Below, in pieces: positions 36,867 through 45,332 of a DNA stretch of 64,000 nt. How positions within the stretch are numbered: position 1 is the stretch's first letter; every line of letters begins with the position of its first letter. Source of the stretch: Bacteroidales bacterium (GTDB lineage Bacteria; Bacteroidota; Bacteroidia; Bacteroidales; UBA3663); NCBI GenBank assembly GCA_024694125.1, contig JAILKE010000024.1, forward strand, positions 1 to 64,000, written 5' to 3'. The notes under the pieces were generated by a model. The model was not told the origin of the DNA. It did not search any database and was given only the letters and a program-made list of their open reading frames with translations. A program made the translations under genes and the position numbers.

Positions 36867-37143
36867 TTATTTTTTATCGTTACGTTTTCTACATTCCTCG
36901 GACATTTTTTCAATACTCTCATTCGTCGTTTCTTTACTTTCAAGGTTCAATTTGTGATTGGTCCTTGTTACTTGTCCGTCCTTTATTTCTCCATGTTTTT
37001 TTGCAGCTTCCTGTTCTGTATATATAGTCGTTCCTCATAAAGCCTCCTTTCTCTCGCATGCGTACGCTCAAGGAGAAATTGCTGGGCACAAAGACTGCTT
37101 GTTGAGTCTCATTTGATCCCAAATCCGAATAATGGCAAGCCTT
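36867..37143 (-). pseudogene. Frameshifted remnant upstream of the ankyrin lipoprotein gene
   Basis: Two frames join near 37035. The upstream frame (37143 to about 37038) encodes SDLGSNETQQAVFVPSNF and onward to REKGGF. The downstream frame (37034-36867) encodes TIYTEQEAAKKHGEIKDG and a charged tail ending KRNDKK. Together they look like the C-terminal 90 residues of a larger protein whose N-terminus is missing. I do not recognise the family. Confidence 0.5.
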
Positions 37144-37212
37144 TCAATAAGGCACAAAAGAACTCTCATGGCTCATTCCGGAAACCATTGCGACAGAACT
37201 TGAAGACCTTGT

Positions 37213-37350
37213 TCAAGAGTTTGGAGTCGGTTGGAACAGATTCCAATCTACAAGATTCGCCAATTTGTACAAGGGATACTTTGAATCGAGCATAGACTCT
37301 AAATCCCAGAAAAGAGATGCCTGTCGGACGTTACCGGATGATTTATACGT
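37213..37350 (-). pseudogene. N-terminal fragment of an IS5-like transposase
   Basis: The minus strand encodes RQASLFWDLESMLDSKYPLY followed by KLANLVDWNLF. This closely follows the opening of IS5-type transposases common in Bacteroidales (about 40 residues before the catalytic domain). The frame then ends, and the catalytic domain is absent. Confidence 0.55.
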
Positions 37351-37416
37351 AGCTGAATTGCAAGTTTTTAAGGTGCAAAGATACGAAAAAGTTTTGAAAC
37401 TTTCTTCATTCAGGCT

Positions 37417-37676
37417 ATGATAATTTACGTAACATCGTTTAATCGCATCAATTTTTCTCAAATGGCACGACTTTCTTCGTCGTGTGAGCAGCGTTTTCGT
37501 CAGAATTTCGAGAAAGAATTTGATTGGATTACGTTCAACAAGTTTTATCTGTCGATGTTACCATTGAAACGCATAGCCATAGCTATTGATCCAAGCTACA
37601 TAACCAAATCCGGCAAATGTACACCGGTTTACTTTTCGACCATTTTTGCAGTACAATTGTTATTTATTGAGAATTC
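37417..37676 (+). pseudogene. Internal fragment of a DDE transposase
   Basis: About 70 sensible residues, including KEFDWITFNKFY and PLKRIAIAIDPSYITKSGKC with the first catalytic Asp of a DDE domain. It is cut off by structured repeat copy 3, which begins at 37678. The rest of the gene is missing. Confidence 0.55.
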
Positions 37677-37677
37677 A

Positions 37678-37821
37678 AAACGCGGTATATTTGCTAGAGC
37701 AAATATACCTTCTGTCGCACCTTCGGCGCTCGATACAATCTCCTACGTGCTACTGTGGGAAGCGGGGGCTCACGCCCCCGCCTGTATTCCCGCACACCTT
37801 CGGCGTGCTGCCTAACTGGAA
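37678..37821. repeat. Structured dispersed repeat, copy 3 of 3
   Basis: First helix GGTATATTTGC with GCAAATATACC is perfect over 11 pairs. The GCGGGGGC/GCCCCCGC hairpin is intact. The last helix is GCAC (37792-37795) with GTGC (37805-37808), where copies 1 and 2 have GCGG with CCGC: both arms changed and pairing was kept. Confidence 0.87.
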
Positions 37822-37835
37822 ACAGAGGAAAGAAA

Positions 37836-37988
37836 ATGGTTAAGGGTCGTTATAGTTTAAGGTTTAATGGAGAACACAGTGAAGCAATATTTGGAATGTT
37901 TGAAGTCTCACAAAAAGGCGGTGTTATTAATGTAATTCAAGTTTCGCAAGTTTCCAACTTGCTCACTTTCAGCAAAGAAGGGGAGTAA
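37836..37988 (+). CDS. Doubtful 50-codon open frame
   Basis: ATG at 37836 opens MVKGRYSLRFNGEHSEAIFG and onward to TFSKEGE. It is preceded by GGAAAGAAA. Composition is sensible but no family is recognised, and it sits among remnants. It could be the end of a larger lost gene. Confidence 0.2.
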   Translation: MVKGRYSLRFNGEHSEAIFGMFEVSQKGGVINVIQVSQVSNLLTFSKEGE

Positions 37989-38024
37989 GGAAAATTAAAA
38001 ATTTATAGTTAAGAATTAAAAATG

Positions 38025-38153
38025 GGTAGTAAAAGTGACATTTGCTATTACTGGCGGGAGTTTTCAGGGATTGTTTGTATCGTCCCTTTTACTCCCCTTT
38101 TACTACTTTTTTTAGCCTTTCCCTACTCTCAACTGGAGCTTGCGAAAGTTGAG
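38025..38153. repeat. Dispersed palindromic repeat, copy 2 of 2
   Basis: Partner of 11-138, with the same GTAGTAAAAG and CTTTTACTAC arms, TATCGTCC core, T-run and CTCAACT/AGTTGAG hairpin. Confidence 0.75.
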
Positions 38154-38176
38154 TAAATAATTTTGAACAACTACTT

Positions 38177-38215
38177 AAAAAGCTCCCTCCCTCGGAACAA
38201 TCCGGGGGAGGGAGC
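38177..38215 (-). terminator. Intrinsic terminator of the glnN transcript
   Basis: GCTCCCTCCC (38182-38191) pairs perfectly with GGGAGGGAGC (38206-38215). On the minus strand the stem is followed by five Ts. It lies about 256 bases beyond the glnN stop, so the glnN transcript would carry a long 3' untranslated region covering the structured RNA locus. Confidence 0.8.
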
Positions 38216-38262
38216 GCTGCTAAATACAGATAAAAAGTGTAACAATGACTTCGGGGGAATAG

Positions 38263-38469
38263 CTGCAATGGAGCATCCAGAGTCGGTAGGGAGTAGTCAT
38301 CCAGCCCATGGTAAGACTACTGGGTATCGGCCTGTGGCTCACGTTGCAGAGCCTATGTGAGGAGGTGTGGTCCCGTCTGTAGCCGTCCAGCCCTTGGCAC
38401 AGGAACGGGGTACCGCCAGACTTCGGCGCAGGTTGCCGCTTGGGGAGGTTCGGATTGGGGGGTACCTCC
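38263..38469 (+). ncRNA. Candidate two-domain structured RNA beside glnN
   Basis: Domain 1: CTGCAATGGAGC (38263-38274) pairs with GCTC-A-CGTTGCAG (38337-38349, one bulged A). Inside it GTCGGTA (38282-38288) pairs with TATCGGC (38325-38331), a GGG/GGG internal loop follows, then AGTAGTC pairs with GACTACT. Domain 2: GGAGGT (38361-38366) with ACCTCC (38464-38469), and CCCGTCTGT (38372-38380) with ACAG-GA-ACGGG. Both apical loops contain CCAGCCC(A/T)TGG. Three pairs are G-U only on the plus strand and would be A-C on the minus strand, which favours plus. No convincing promoter was found. Confidence 0.5.
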
Positions 38470-38471
38470 TA

Positions 38472-40661
38472 TCAGCGGATGAAGAGCAGTTCGCGATACT
38501 TAGGCAATGGCCAGAGTTCGTCGCAAACGGTCATCTCGAGGTGGTCAATCTCGTAGCGGATCTTGTCCATCAGCGGAATGACGTTGTCGTGGTAGGCGAT
38601 AGCCTTCTCGCGCTCCGATGCAATGGCATTGGCCACCTTGCGACTCTCGACCAAAGCATAGACATACTCCTCGATGTGGTCGATGCGCTGAGCAATCTCG
38701 CCGATGATGCGGCGGTTACGGTTGCAGAGGACGTCGGCCTGATCCGTAGGATAGATGCTGGCCATACCCTGTACCAACTTGACCAGTTCGTACTGGTAGC
38801 GAGTGGCAGTAGGGATGATGTGGTTGAGCGATAGGTCGCCCAGCACGCGTGCCTCGATCTGAATCTTCTTGGTGTAGGTCTCCCACTTCACCTCGTTGCG
38901 GGCCTTGAGCTCGAACTCCTTCATGACGCCCATGCTCTCGAACATCTTGACCGAGTCGGCCGACAGATAGTTGTCGAACACAACAGGGCACGATGTCTCG
39001 GTATCCAGTCCACGACGGGTAGCCTCCTTGACCCACTCATCGCTGTAGCCGTTGCCGTCGAAGTGGATAGGCTTGCAGGTGGCAATGTCCTCGCGGACGA
39101 CCTTGACGATGGCGGCAAACTTGTCGGAGCCGGCAGCGATCAGGGCATCGACACGCTCCTTGAAGAGGGTGAGCGCCTCGGCTACAGCCGTATTGAGGGC
39201 TATCATGGCCGATGCACAGTTGGCCTCCGAACCGACAGCGCGGAACTCAAAGCGGTTGCCCGTGAAGGCGAATGGAGAGGTACGGTTGCGGTCCGTATTG
39301 TCGAGCATGATCTCGGGGATGACAGGGATATCGAGTTTCATCTTCTGCTTGCCCGAGAGGTTGAAGACATCCTCCTTGTCCGACTTCTCGATAGCCTCGA
39401 GCAGGTCAGAGAGCTGCTTGCCCAGGAACGAAGAAACGATAGCCGGAGGTGCCTCGTTGGCGCCCAGACGGTGAGCGTTGGTAGCCGACATGATAGAGGC
39501 CTTGAGCAGGCCGTTGTGCTTATATACAGCCATCAGAGTCTCGACGATGAAGACGGCGAAACGCATGTTGTCCAATGGAGTCTTGCCAGGACCGTGCAGC
39601 AGAACGCCGGTGTCGGTGCTGAGCGACCAGTTGTTGTGCTTGCCCGAACCGTTGATGCCGGCAAATGGTTTCTCGTGCAGGAGGCAGCGGAAGCCGTGCT
39701 TGCGTGCGATGCGCTTCATCAGGGACATGAGCAACATATTGTGATCCACAGCCAGGTTGGTACCCTCGAAGATTGGGGCAATCTCAAACTGGTTAGGTGC
39801 TACCTCGTTGTGGCGGGTCTTGCATGGGATGCCCAGTTCCAGGGCGCGTATCTCCAGCTCCTTCATGAACTGCATGACACGCTCAGGGATGATGCCGAAG
39901 TAGTGGTCATCCATCTGCTGGTTCTTGGCCGAATCGTGACCCATCAGAGTGCGGCCGGTCAGTACCAGGTCAGGGCGGGCATTGTAGAGGTCCTCGTCAA
40001 CGAGGAAGTACTCCTGCTCCCAGCCCAGGTTGGACTGCACCTTCTTCACATCAGGATAGAAGTAGTGGCAGACCTCGGTGGCAGCCTTATCTACAGCGCT
40101 CAGTGCGCGGAGCAATGGAGCCTTGTAGTCGAGCGCCTCGCCCGTGTAGCTGATGAAGATGGTAGGGATGCAGAGTGTGTCGTCGATGATGAATACAGGC
40201 GATGTAGGGTCCCAGGCAGAGTAGCCGCGGGCCTCGAATGTGGCGCGGATACCACCCGATGGGAACGATGAGGCATCAGGCTCCTGCTGCATCAGCAGCT
40301 TGCCCTCGAACTCCTCGATCATACCACCCTTGCCGTCGTGCTCGATGAATGCATCGTGCTTCTCGGCAGTGCCCTCGGTGAGAGGCTGGAACCAGTGCGT
40401 GTAGTGCGTCACTCCATTCTCCTGGGCCCACTGCTTCATACCGGCAGCCACAGCGTCAGCTATGGTACGGTCGAAGTCGGCACCGTGGTCCATTACGTCG
40501 GTCATCTTGCGATATACGTCCGATGGAAGGTACTTGAACATCTTCGGACGGTCGAACACATACTTGCCAAAGTAGGTCGATGCCATCTCCTTGGGGATGG
40601 CCACTTCCAGTGGCTTCTTGCGGGATGCAGTTTCTACTGCATTGATTCTAAAGCTTCCCAT
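38472..40661 (-). CDS. glnN: Glutamine synthetase type III
   Basis: GlnN makes glutamine from glutamate, ammonia and ATP. About 729 residues from the ATG at 40661; a TTG two codons upstream is not needed. The large size, the opening GSFRINAVETASRKKPLEVA, and the blocks GGIRATFEARGYSAWDPTSP, RHNEVAPNQFEIAP and NGSGKHNNWS mark the type III class usual in Bacteroidales. The C-terminal helical region is complete. It feeds the GltBD pair found 10 kb away and ends the leftward group after dapF and dapL, though 248 bases of repeats separate it from dapL. A 3' terminator is at 38177-38215. Confidence 0.96.
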   Translation of the reverse strand: MGSFRINAVETASRKKPLEVAIPKEMASTYFGKYVFDRPKMFKYLPSDVYRKMTDVMDHGADFDRTIADAVAAGMKQWAQENGVTHYTHWFQPLTEGTAEKHDAFIEHDGKGGMIEEFEGKLLMQQEPDASSFPSGGIRATFEARGYSAWDPTSPVFIIDDTLCIPTIFISYTGEALDYKAPLLRALSAVDKAATEVCHYFYPDVKKVQSNLGWEQEYFLVDEDLYNARPDLVLTGRTLMGHDSAKNQQMDDHYFGIIPERVMQFMKELEIRALELGIPCKTRHNEVAPNQFEIAPIFEGTNLAVDHNMLLMSLMKRIARKHGFRCLLHEKPFAGINGSGKHNNWSLSTDTGVLLHGPGKTPLDNMRFAVFIVETLMAVYKHNGLLKASIMSATNAHRLGANEAPPAIVSSFLGKQLSDLLEAIEKSDKEDVFNLSGKQKMKLDIPVIPEIMLDNTDRNRTSPFAFTGNRFEFRAVGSEANCASAMIALNTAVAEALTLFKERVDALIAAGSDKFAAIVKVVREDIATCKPIHFDGNGYSDEWVKEATRRGLDTETSCPVVFDNYLSADSVKMFESMGVMKEFELKARNEVKWETYTKKIQIEARVLGDLSLNHIIPTATRYQYELVKLVQGMASIYPTDQADVLCNRNRRIIGEIAQRIDHIEEYVYALVESRKVANAIASEREKAIAYHDNVIPLMDKIRYEIDHLEMTVCDELWPLPKYRELLFIR

Positions 40662-40703
40662 AATCAATACTTTTTTATTTTATGGTTGATGAATTCTTTA
40701 ATG

Positions 40704-40755
40704 AGTAAAGGGTAAAGTGTAAAGTGTAAAGTGTAAAGGGTAAAGGGTAAAGTAA
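40704..40755. repeat. Heptanucleotide tandem array (GTAAAGT/GTAAAGG)
   Basis: About seven units of TGTAAAG or GGTAAAG directly upstream of glnN. Confidence 0.85.
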
Positions 40756-40845
40756 AAAAGATGGAGGGGAGGGGACATTAGTTTGTTCCGTACTTAAAAA
40801 TGATTAGATTGTTGCGACCGATGTTTCTGTCGTCCCCTCCTCTCC

Positions 40846-40885
40846 TTTTTAATACTAATCCTTTTTTTTAATACTAATCCTTTTC
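40846..40885. repeat. Two direct copies of TTTAATACTAATCCTTTT
   Basis: Two copies of an 18-base T-rich unit lie end to end between glnN and dapL. Reading leftward they are A-rich. They give no sign of a gene. Confidence 0.7.
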
Positions 40886-40909
40886 CAGTTTTATTTTCGC
40901 CTTTCAAAC

Positions 40910-42139
40910 TTATAATTTCCACTTTTTGAGTCGTTCCATGGCCTCGAGGCAGTCTTCGCGCGAGCCGAACGCCGTGAGACGAACATAACCCTCGCCCGAT
41001 GGACCGAAGCCGGCACCTGGAGTGCAGACTATGCCGGTGGCGTAGAGCATCTCCTCGAAGAAGGTCCACGAACCGCTCTTGCCTGGAGTGCGCAGCCAGA
41101 TGTAGGGGGCATTGACGCCGCCATAGACCGTGAGTCCCATGGCCGTGAGCGTCTCGCGCATCAGTCGGGCATTCTCCATGTAGTAGGCTATCTGCTCACG
41201 TATCTGCTGTTTGCCCTCGGGGGTGTAGATAGCCTCGGCAGCACGCTGTGAGATGTAGCTGGTACCGTTGAACTTGGTTGACTGGCGACGCTCCCACAGG
41301 TGGTTCAGCGTGACGCGTTGTCCGCTCAATGTCGTGGCAGCTACCTCCTTGGGTACGACGGTATAGCCGCAACGGATGCCGGTGAATCCAGCTGTCTTCG
41401 AGTAGGAGTGGAACTCGATGGCGCATTTCTTGGCGCCGCGTATCTCGTAGATACTGTGTGGGATGCCGTCCTCCTGGATGTAGGCCTCGTAGGCTGCATC
41501 GAACAGGATCAGAGCTTCCTCCTTGAGTGCGTACTTGACCCACTTCTCGAGCTGCGCCTTGGTGAGCGTGGTGCCCGTGGGGTTGTTCGGATAGCAGAGG
41601 TAGATGATGTCTATGCCTCGTTTGGGCAGTGCCGGGCAGAAATCGTTCTCGGCCGTGGTGGGCAGATAGGAGATGTCGCTCCAGATGCCGTCCTGGCAGA
41701 TACCGGCACGACCAGCCATGGCGTTGCTGTCCACATAGACGGGATAGACCGGGTCCGTGACAGCTACTGAATTGTCCCAACGCAGGATGTCGCCTATGTT
41801 GCCCAGGTCGCTCTTGGCGCCGTCGCTGATGAAGATCTCCGAACTGTCGAGCCGCACACCTCGCGGCTGGAAATCGTTCTTGATGATGGCGTCGCGCAGG
41901 AAGGCGTAGCCTCGCTCTGGACCGTAACCGTGGAAGGTCTCCGGTCGCGTCATCTCGTCGGTAGCCTCGTGTATGGCCTTGATCACCGCCGGACACAGAG
42001 GTTGCGTTACATCGCCTATGCCCAGTGAGATGATTTTCTGTTTGGGATGCAGCACCTTGTAGGCATTGACTTTCTTTGCAATCTCGGCAAAGAGGTAGTT
42101 TTCTGACAGTTGCAAGAAGTGTTCGTTGACTAAAGCCAT
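40910..42139 (-). CDS. dapL: LL-diaminopimelate aminotransferase
   Basis: DapL converts tetrahydrodipicolinate and glutamate directly to LL-diaminopimelate, bypassing the succinylated or acetylated steps of lysine and peptidoglycan synthesis. The PLP lysine is in [15 protein letters not shown], with the CYPNNPTGT and DAAYEAYI blocks of class I/II aminotransferases and the DapL-type N-terminus [20 protein letters not shown]. Length (409 aa) is standard. dapF lies 170 bases upstream on the same strand, so consecutive enzymes are encoded together. Confidence 0.96.
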   Translation of the reverse strand: MALVNEHFLQLSENYLFAEIAKKVNAYKVLHPKQKIISLGIGDVTQPLCPAVIKAIHEATDEMTRPETFHGYGPERGYAFLRDAIIKNDFQPRGVRLDSSEIFISDGAKSDLGNIGDILRWDNSVAVTDPVYPVYVDSNAMAGRAGICQDGIWSDISYLPTTAENDFCPALPKRGIDIIYLCYPNNPTGTTLTKAQLEKWVKYALKEEALILFDAAYEAYIQEDGIPHSIYEIRGAKKCAIEFHSYSKTAGFTGIRCGYTVVPKEVAATTLSGQRVTLNHLWERRQSTKFNGTSYISQRAAEAIYTPEGKQQIREQIAYYMENARLMRETLTAMGLTVYGGVNAPYIWLRTPGKSGSWTFFEEMLYATGIVCTPGAGFGPSGEGYVRLTAFGSREDCLEAMERLKKWKL

Positions 42140-42308
42140 TGTTGTAAATAGTTTTAAATGATTATTTGAGGCTGTTAGGTTCGATGTTCCTGAGGCAGTA
42201 TTGAATCGCTTGCCTGTCCCGGCTTGGTTTTCCCGTTGATTTTCCCGTTGATTGTTCCCGTAATAATAGTAACTTGCCTTGAACTATAACCATAACAGCG
42301 CAGCGAAC

Positions 42309-43127
42309 TCATAGCCTGATCACGCCCTCGTAGGCAATCTCGGCAGGACCGGTCATGTATATATGGCCGTCCGCCTCGGACCAGTGGATGTGCAGCGTGC
42401 CGCCGTCCATCACTATGTCACTCTCCCGTCCTGCGTGACCCGTCAGGGATGCTGCTACGGCAGTGGCGCAGGCACCCGTGCCGCACGCCAGCGTGATGCC
42501 GCTGCCTCGTTCCCATACACGCATACGCAGTTTGCCGTCGGGCATCAGACTGACGAACTCGATGTTGCAACCATCGGCAAAAGCCTCATGACGAGTCAGG
42601 GCAGAACCGTATCGCTGAATATCGAAGTGCTCGACGTCCGACATGAAGACCACGAAGTGTGGATTGCCCATCGAGACGAACATGCCCTCTATGCTGCGTA
42701 CCTCCGTCTGGGTCAGGCTGAGGGTGAGCGGGTGCATATCAGCGGGGCGTCCCATATCGACGGTTACGTCACGAACCTCGCCGTCCGGGTTCAGGTTCAG
42801 GTGGAGTACCTTGATTCCCGCCAATGTCTGCAGTCGGATGTCGGTCCGGTCAGTGAGGTGGTAGTCGTGCAGGTAACGTGCCACACATCGGGCACCATTG
42901 CCGCACATCATAGCCTCCGAGCCGTCGTTGTTGAAGATCCGCATCGAGAAGTCTGCATCCTCGCGGTCCGCCTGACCTATCAGTATCAGTCCGTCCGAAC
43001 CAATCGAGTAGTGGTGCCGGCTCCATTGTCTGGAAGCTTCAGCGGGATCTGCAATGGGGTAGAGCATCGTGTTGACATAAATGTAATCGTTGCCTGCTCC
43101 GTGCATCTTGGTGAATCTGATGTCCAT
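42309..43127 (-). CDS. dapF: Diaminopimelate epimerase
   Basis: DapF turns LL-diaminopimelate into the meso form used for peptidoglycan and lysine. Both catalytic cysteines are visible, in MMCGNGARC and in TLACGTGACA. The N-terminal FTKMHGAGNDYIY and the MGNPHFVVF block are typical. Length is 272 residues. It probably shares a transcript with dapL from the promoter at 43237-43268 and is divergent from pyrG. Confidence 0.96.
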   Translation of the reverse strand: MDIRFTKMHGAGNDYIYVNTMLYPIADPAEASRQWSRHHYSIGSDGLILIGQADREDADFSMRIFNNDGSEAMMCGNGARCVARYLHDYHLTDRTDIRLQTLAGIKVLHLNLNPDGEVRDVTVDMGRPADMHPLTLSLTQTEVRSIEGMFVSMGNPHFVVFMSDVEHFDIQRYGSALTRHEAFADGCNIEFVSLMPDGKLRMRVWERGSGITLACGTGACATAVAASLTGHAGRESDIVMDGGTLHIHWSEADGHIYMTGPAEIAYEGVIRL

Positions 43128-43236
43128 CTGTTCGCTGTCTTTAGATATTTAAATGTATGAGTCTCAGCGCCGAGGCGCCGAGTGGAGAGAGAGTTGCCGT
43201 AAGGCGAATGAGTATAGAGTTTCGCTTTTGACGGTG

Positions 43237-43268
43237 CAAAGATAGCAAAAGTTCTGCAAATACGCAAA
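43237..43268 (-). promoter_or_regulatory. Promoter of dapF-dapL
   Basis: TTTG (complement of 43265-43268), 20 bases, TATCTTTG (complement of 43237-43244). The leader to dapF is about 105 bases. Confidence 0.75.
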
Positions 43269-43402
43269 TAATGTGGCAAAAATATATGGAAAATATCAAA
43301 AGAATTACAAAAAGTTACAAAAGTGAAAGCATAATACATAAAAACTAAATAATTTTGCAATTATTCTGCCCAAAATACTTGCAAAATGCCACCGTCTGAC
43401 AA

Positions 43403-43460
43403 AAGTATAGAAAAAGTATAGTCCAAACATTGAATATTATGACAAAATGCAATACCTTTG
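43403..43460 (+). promoter_or_regulatory. pyrG promoter with two AAGTATAG units
   Basis: AAGTATAG at 43403-43410 and 43414-43421, then ATTG (43429-43432, 3 of 4 match), 20 bases, TACCTTTG at 43453-43460. The start codon is 42 bases on. Confidence 0.6.
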
Positions 43461-43502
43461 CACCGAAAATAAACAAAATGCAAGTTATTTATATATTATT
43501 AT

Positions 43503-45107
43503 ATGAGACGCGAAACATCGTATATTTTTGTGACGGGAGGAGTGGTTTCCTCATTAGGTAAAGGTATTTTGTCATCGAGCATCGGCAAGTTGCTCCAGGA
43601 ACACGGCTACAGGATCACCATACAGAAGTTCGATCCATACATCAACATTGACCCGGGAACACTGAATCCCTATGAACACGGTGAGTGCTACGTGACGGTG
43701 GATGGAATGGAGACGGACCTGGACCTGGGCCACTACGAACGATTCACAGATATACATACTACGCGTGGCAATTCGGTCACCACCGGACGCATCTACCAGA
43801 CCGTGATAGACAAGGAGCGCCGGGGAGACTATCTGGGCAAGACCATTCAAGTGGTACCTCACATCACCGACGAGATCAAGCGCCGCATGCTGCGCGAGGA
43901 CGACAAGACGGAGTACGACTTCGTCATCACCGAGATAGGCGGTACCATAGGCGACATAGAGAGCGCCCCGTTCATGGAGGCCGTGCGACAGCTCAAGTGG
44001 GAGCTGGGCCAACGGGCACTGTCAGTGCATCTGACCTACGTTCCCTACCTGCGTGCTGCGGGTGAGGTCAAGACCAAGCCCACACAGCATTCGGTCAAGG
44101 AACTGCAGGGCATGGGCATCCAGCCCGATGTGCTGGTGCTGCGTACCGAACAACATCTGGAGGAATCGGTGCTGCGCAAGGTAGCCTCGTTCTGCAACGT
44201 GAGCCAGGATGCCGTGATGCAGAGCGAAGACCTGCCGAGCATCTATCAGGTGCCGGTGCACATGATGGAACAGGGCCTGGACCGCATCATACTGCAGAAG
44301 ATGGGCAAGGAATGTCGTCAGGATGCTGACCTCACAGAGTGGAAGCGCGTGCTCCATATGCAGCAGTCCGCCACAGCGCAGCGCACCGTGGCACTGGTAG
44401 GCAAGTACGACCTGCAGGATGCCTACAAGAGCATACGCGAGAGTCTCAACATAGCCGGTATATATAATGGTGTGAAGGTCCACCTCAAGTTCGTCAACAG
44501 TGAGTTGCTCTCCCCGATGACCATCGAGTCAGAGTTGGACGATGTGGATGGCATAGTCATCTGCCCGGGCTTCGGCCAGCGAGGCATAGAGGGCAAGATA
44601 CTGGCAGCACAGTATGCACGTACGCACGACATTCCAACCTTCGGCATCTGCCTGGGTATGCAGATGATGGTGATAGAGTTCGCCCGCGACGTGCTGGGAT
44701 ATGCCGATGCAGACAGCCGCGAGATGAATGCCGAGACACCGCACAACGTGATCGACATCATGGAGAACCAGAAGAACCTCACACAGATGGGCGGCACGAT
44801 GCGACTGGGAGCCTACGACTGTACCCTGTCGCCCGACAGCAAGGTGCGCGCCATCTATGGCCAACCTGTGGTACGTGAGCGTCACCGCCACCGCTATGAG
44901 TTCAACAGTGCCTACACCGAGGCATACGAACAGGCTGGCATGCTCTGCGTGGGACGCAACCCCGACAGCCATCTGGTCGAGATAGTGGAGATACCGCAGT
45001 TGCGCTGGTACATCGGCACGCAGTTCCACCCCGAGTATTCGAGCACGGTACTGCATCCACACCCACTTTTCGTTTCGTTCCTGCAGGCTTGTGCAGGGGC
45101 AGAGTGA
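43503..45107 (+). CDS. pyrG: CTP synthase
   Basis: PyrG aminates UTP to CTP using glutamine. The N-terminal synthase domain opens YIFVTGGVVSSLGKGILSSS. The class I glutamine amidotransferase domain has its nucleophile in FGICLGMQMM and the His-Glu pair in TQFHPEYSS. Its 534 residues are complete. It is the first gene of a rightward run of glutamine- and ammonium-related genes and connects nucleotide supply to nitrogen status. Its promoter carries the AAGTATAG repeats described separately. Confidence 0.97.
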   Translation: MRRETSYIFVTGGVVSSLGKGILSSSIGKLLQEHGYRITIQKFDPYINIDPGTLNPYEHGECYVTVDGMETDLDLGHYERFTDIHTTRGNSVTTGRIYQTVIDKERRGDYLGKTIQVVPHITDEIKRRMLREDDKTEYDFVITEIGGTIGDIESAPFMEAVRQLKWELGQRALSVHLTYVPYLRAAGEVKTKPTQHSVKELQGMGIQPDVLVLRTEQHLEESVLRKVASFCNVSQDAVMQSEDLPSIYQVPVHMMEQGLDRIILQKMGKECRQDADLTEWKRVLHMQQSATAQRTVALVGKYDLQDAYKSIRESLNIAGIYNGVKVHLKFVNSELLSPMTIESELDDVDGIVICPGFGQRGIEGKILAAQYARTHDIPTFGICLGMQMMVIEFARDVLGYADADSREMNAETPHNVIDIMENQKNLTQMGGTMRLGAYDCTLSPDSKVRAIYGQPVVRERHRHRYEFNSAYTEAYEQAGMLCVGRNPDSHLVEIVEIPQLRWYIGTQFHPEYSSTVLHPHPLFVSFLQACAGAE

Positions 45108-45119
45108 AGAGGGGACAAC

Positions 45120-45152
45120 GACTGACCGGGACGGGCATCTATCCCGGCAGTC
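45120..45152 (+). terminator. Hairpin after pyrG
   Basis: GACTG-A-CCGGGA (45120-45131) pairs with TCCCGG-CAGTC (45142-45152). No T-run follows, so termination strength is uncertain. Confidence 0.45.
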
Positions 45153-45332
45153 TGAACCGAAATGGTTTGTTCTACAGGGCCGATGGGCCCGAGACATTGA
45201 GCATAAATAAAAAAGAGAGATATTAAAGAGAGTATAAAAGAGAGAGACGTTGCGGTAAGGTAACTGACGAGAGATTCGCTCGCGTTTGACAAGTTATTCA
45301 ATTTTTTTATTCACCTCAAAATTAATTGCGTT

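Noticed and set aside
37113-37400. Plus-strand reading LIPETIATELEDLVQEFGVGW and onward as a gene
   Set aside because: It is coherent for about 80 codons but overlaps the clearer minus-strand transposase start and lacks a start codon and family.
37646-37843. Open frame encoding an APACIPA-like peptide
   Set aside because: It is the translation of the structured repeat; the same peptide arises in all copies without conserved starts.
38245-38262. Five-codon open frame (MTSGE) before the structured RNA
   Set aside because: Too short to support; noted only for its gltB-like upstream string.
39063-40271. 402-codon open frame antisense to glnN
   Set aside because: No recognisable domains and fully opposite a clear glutamine synthetase gene.
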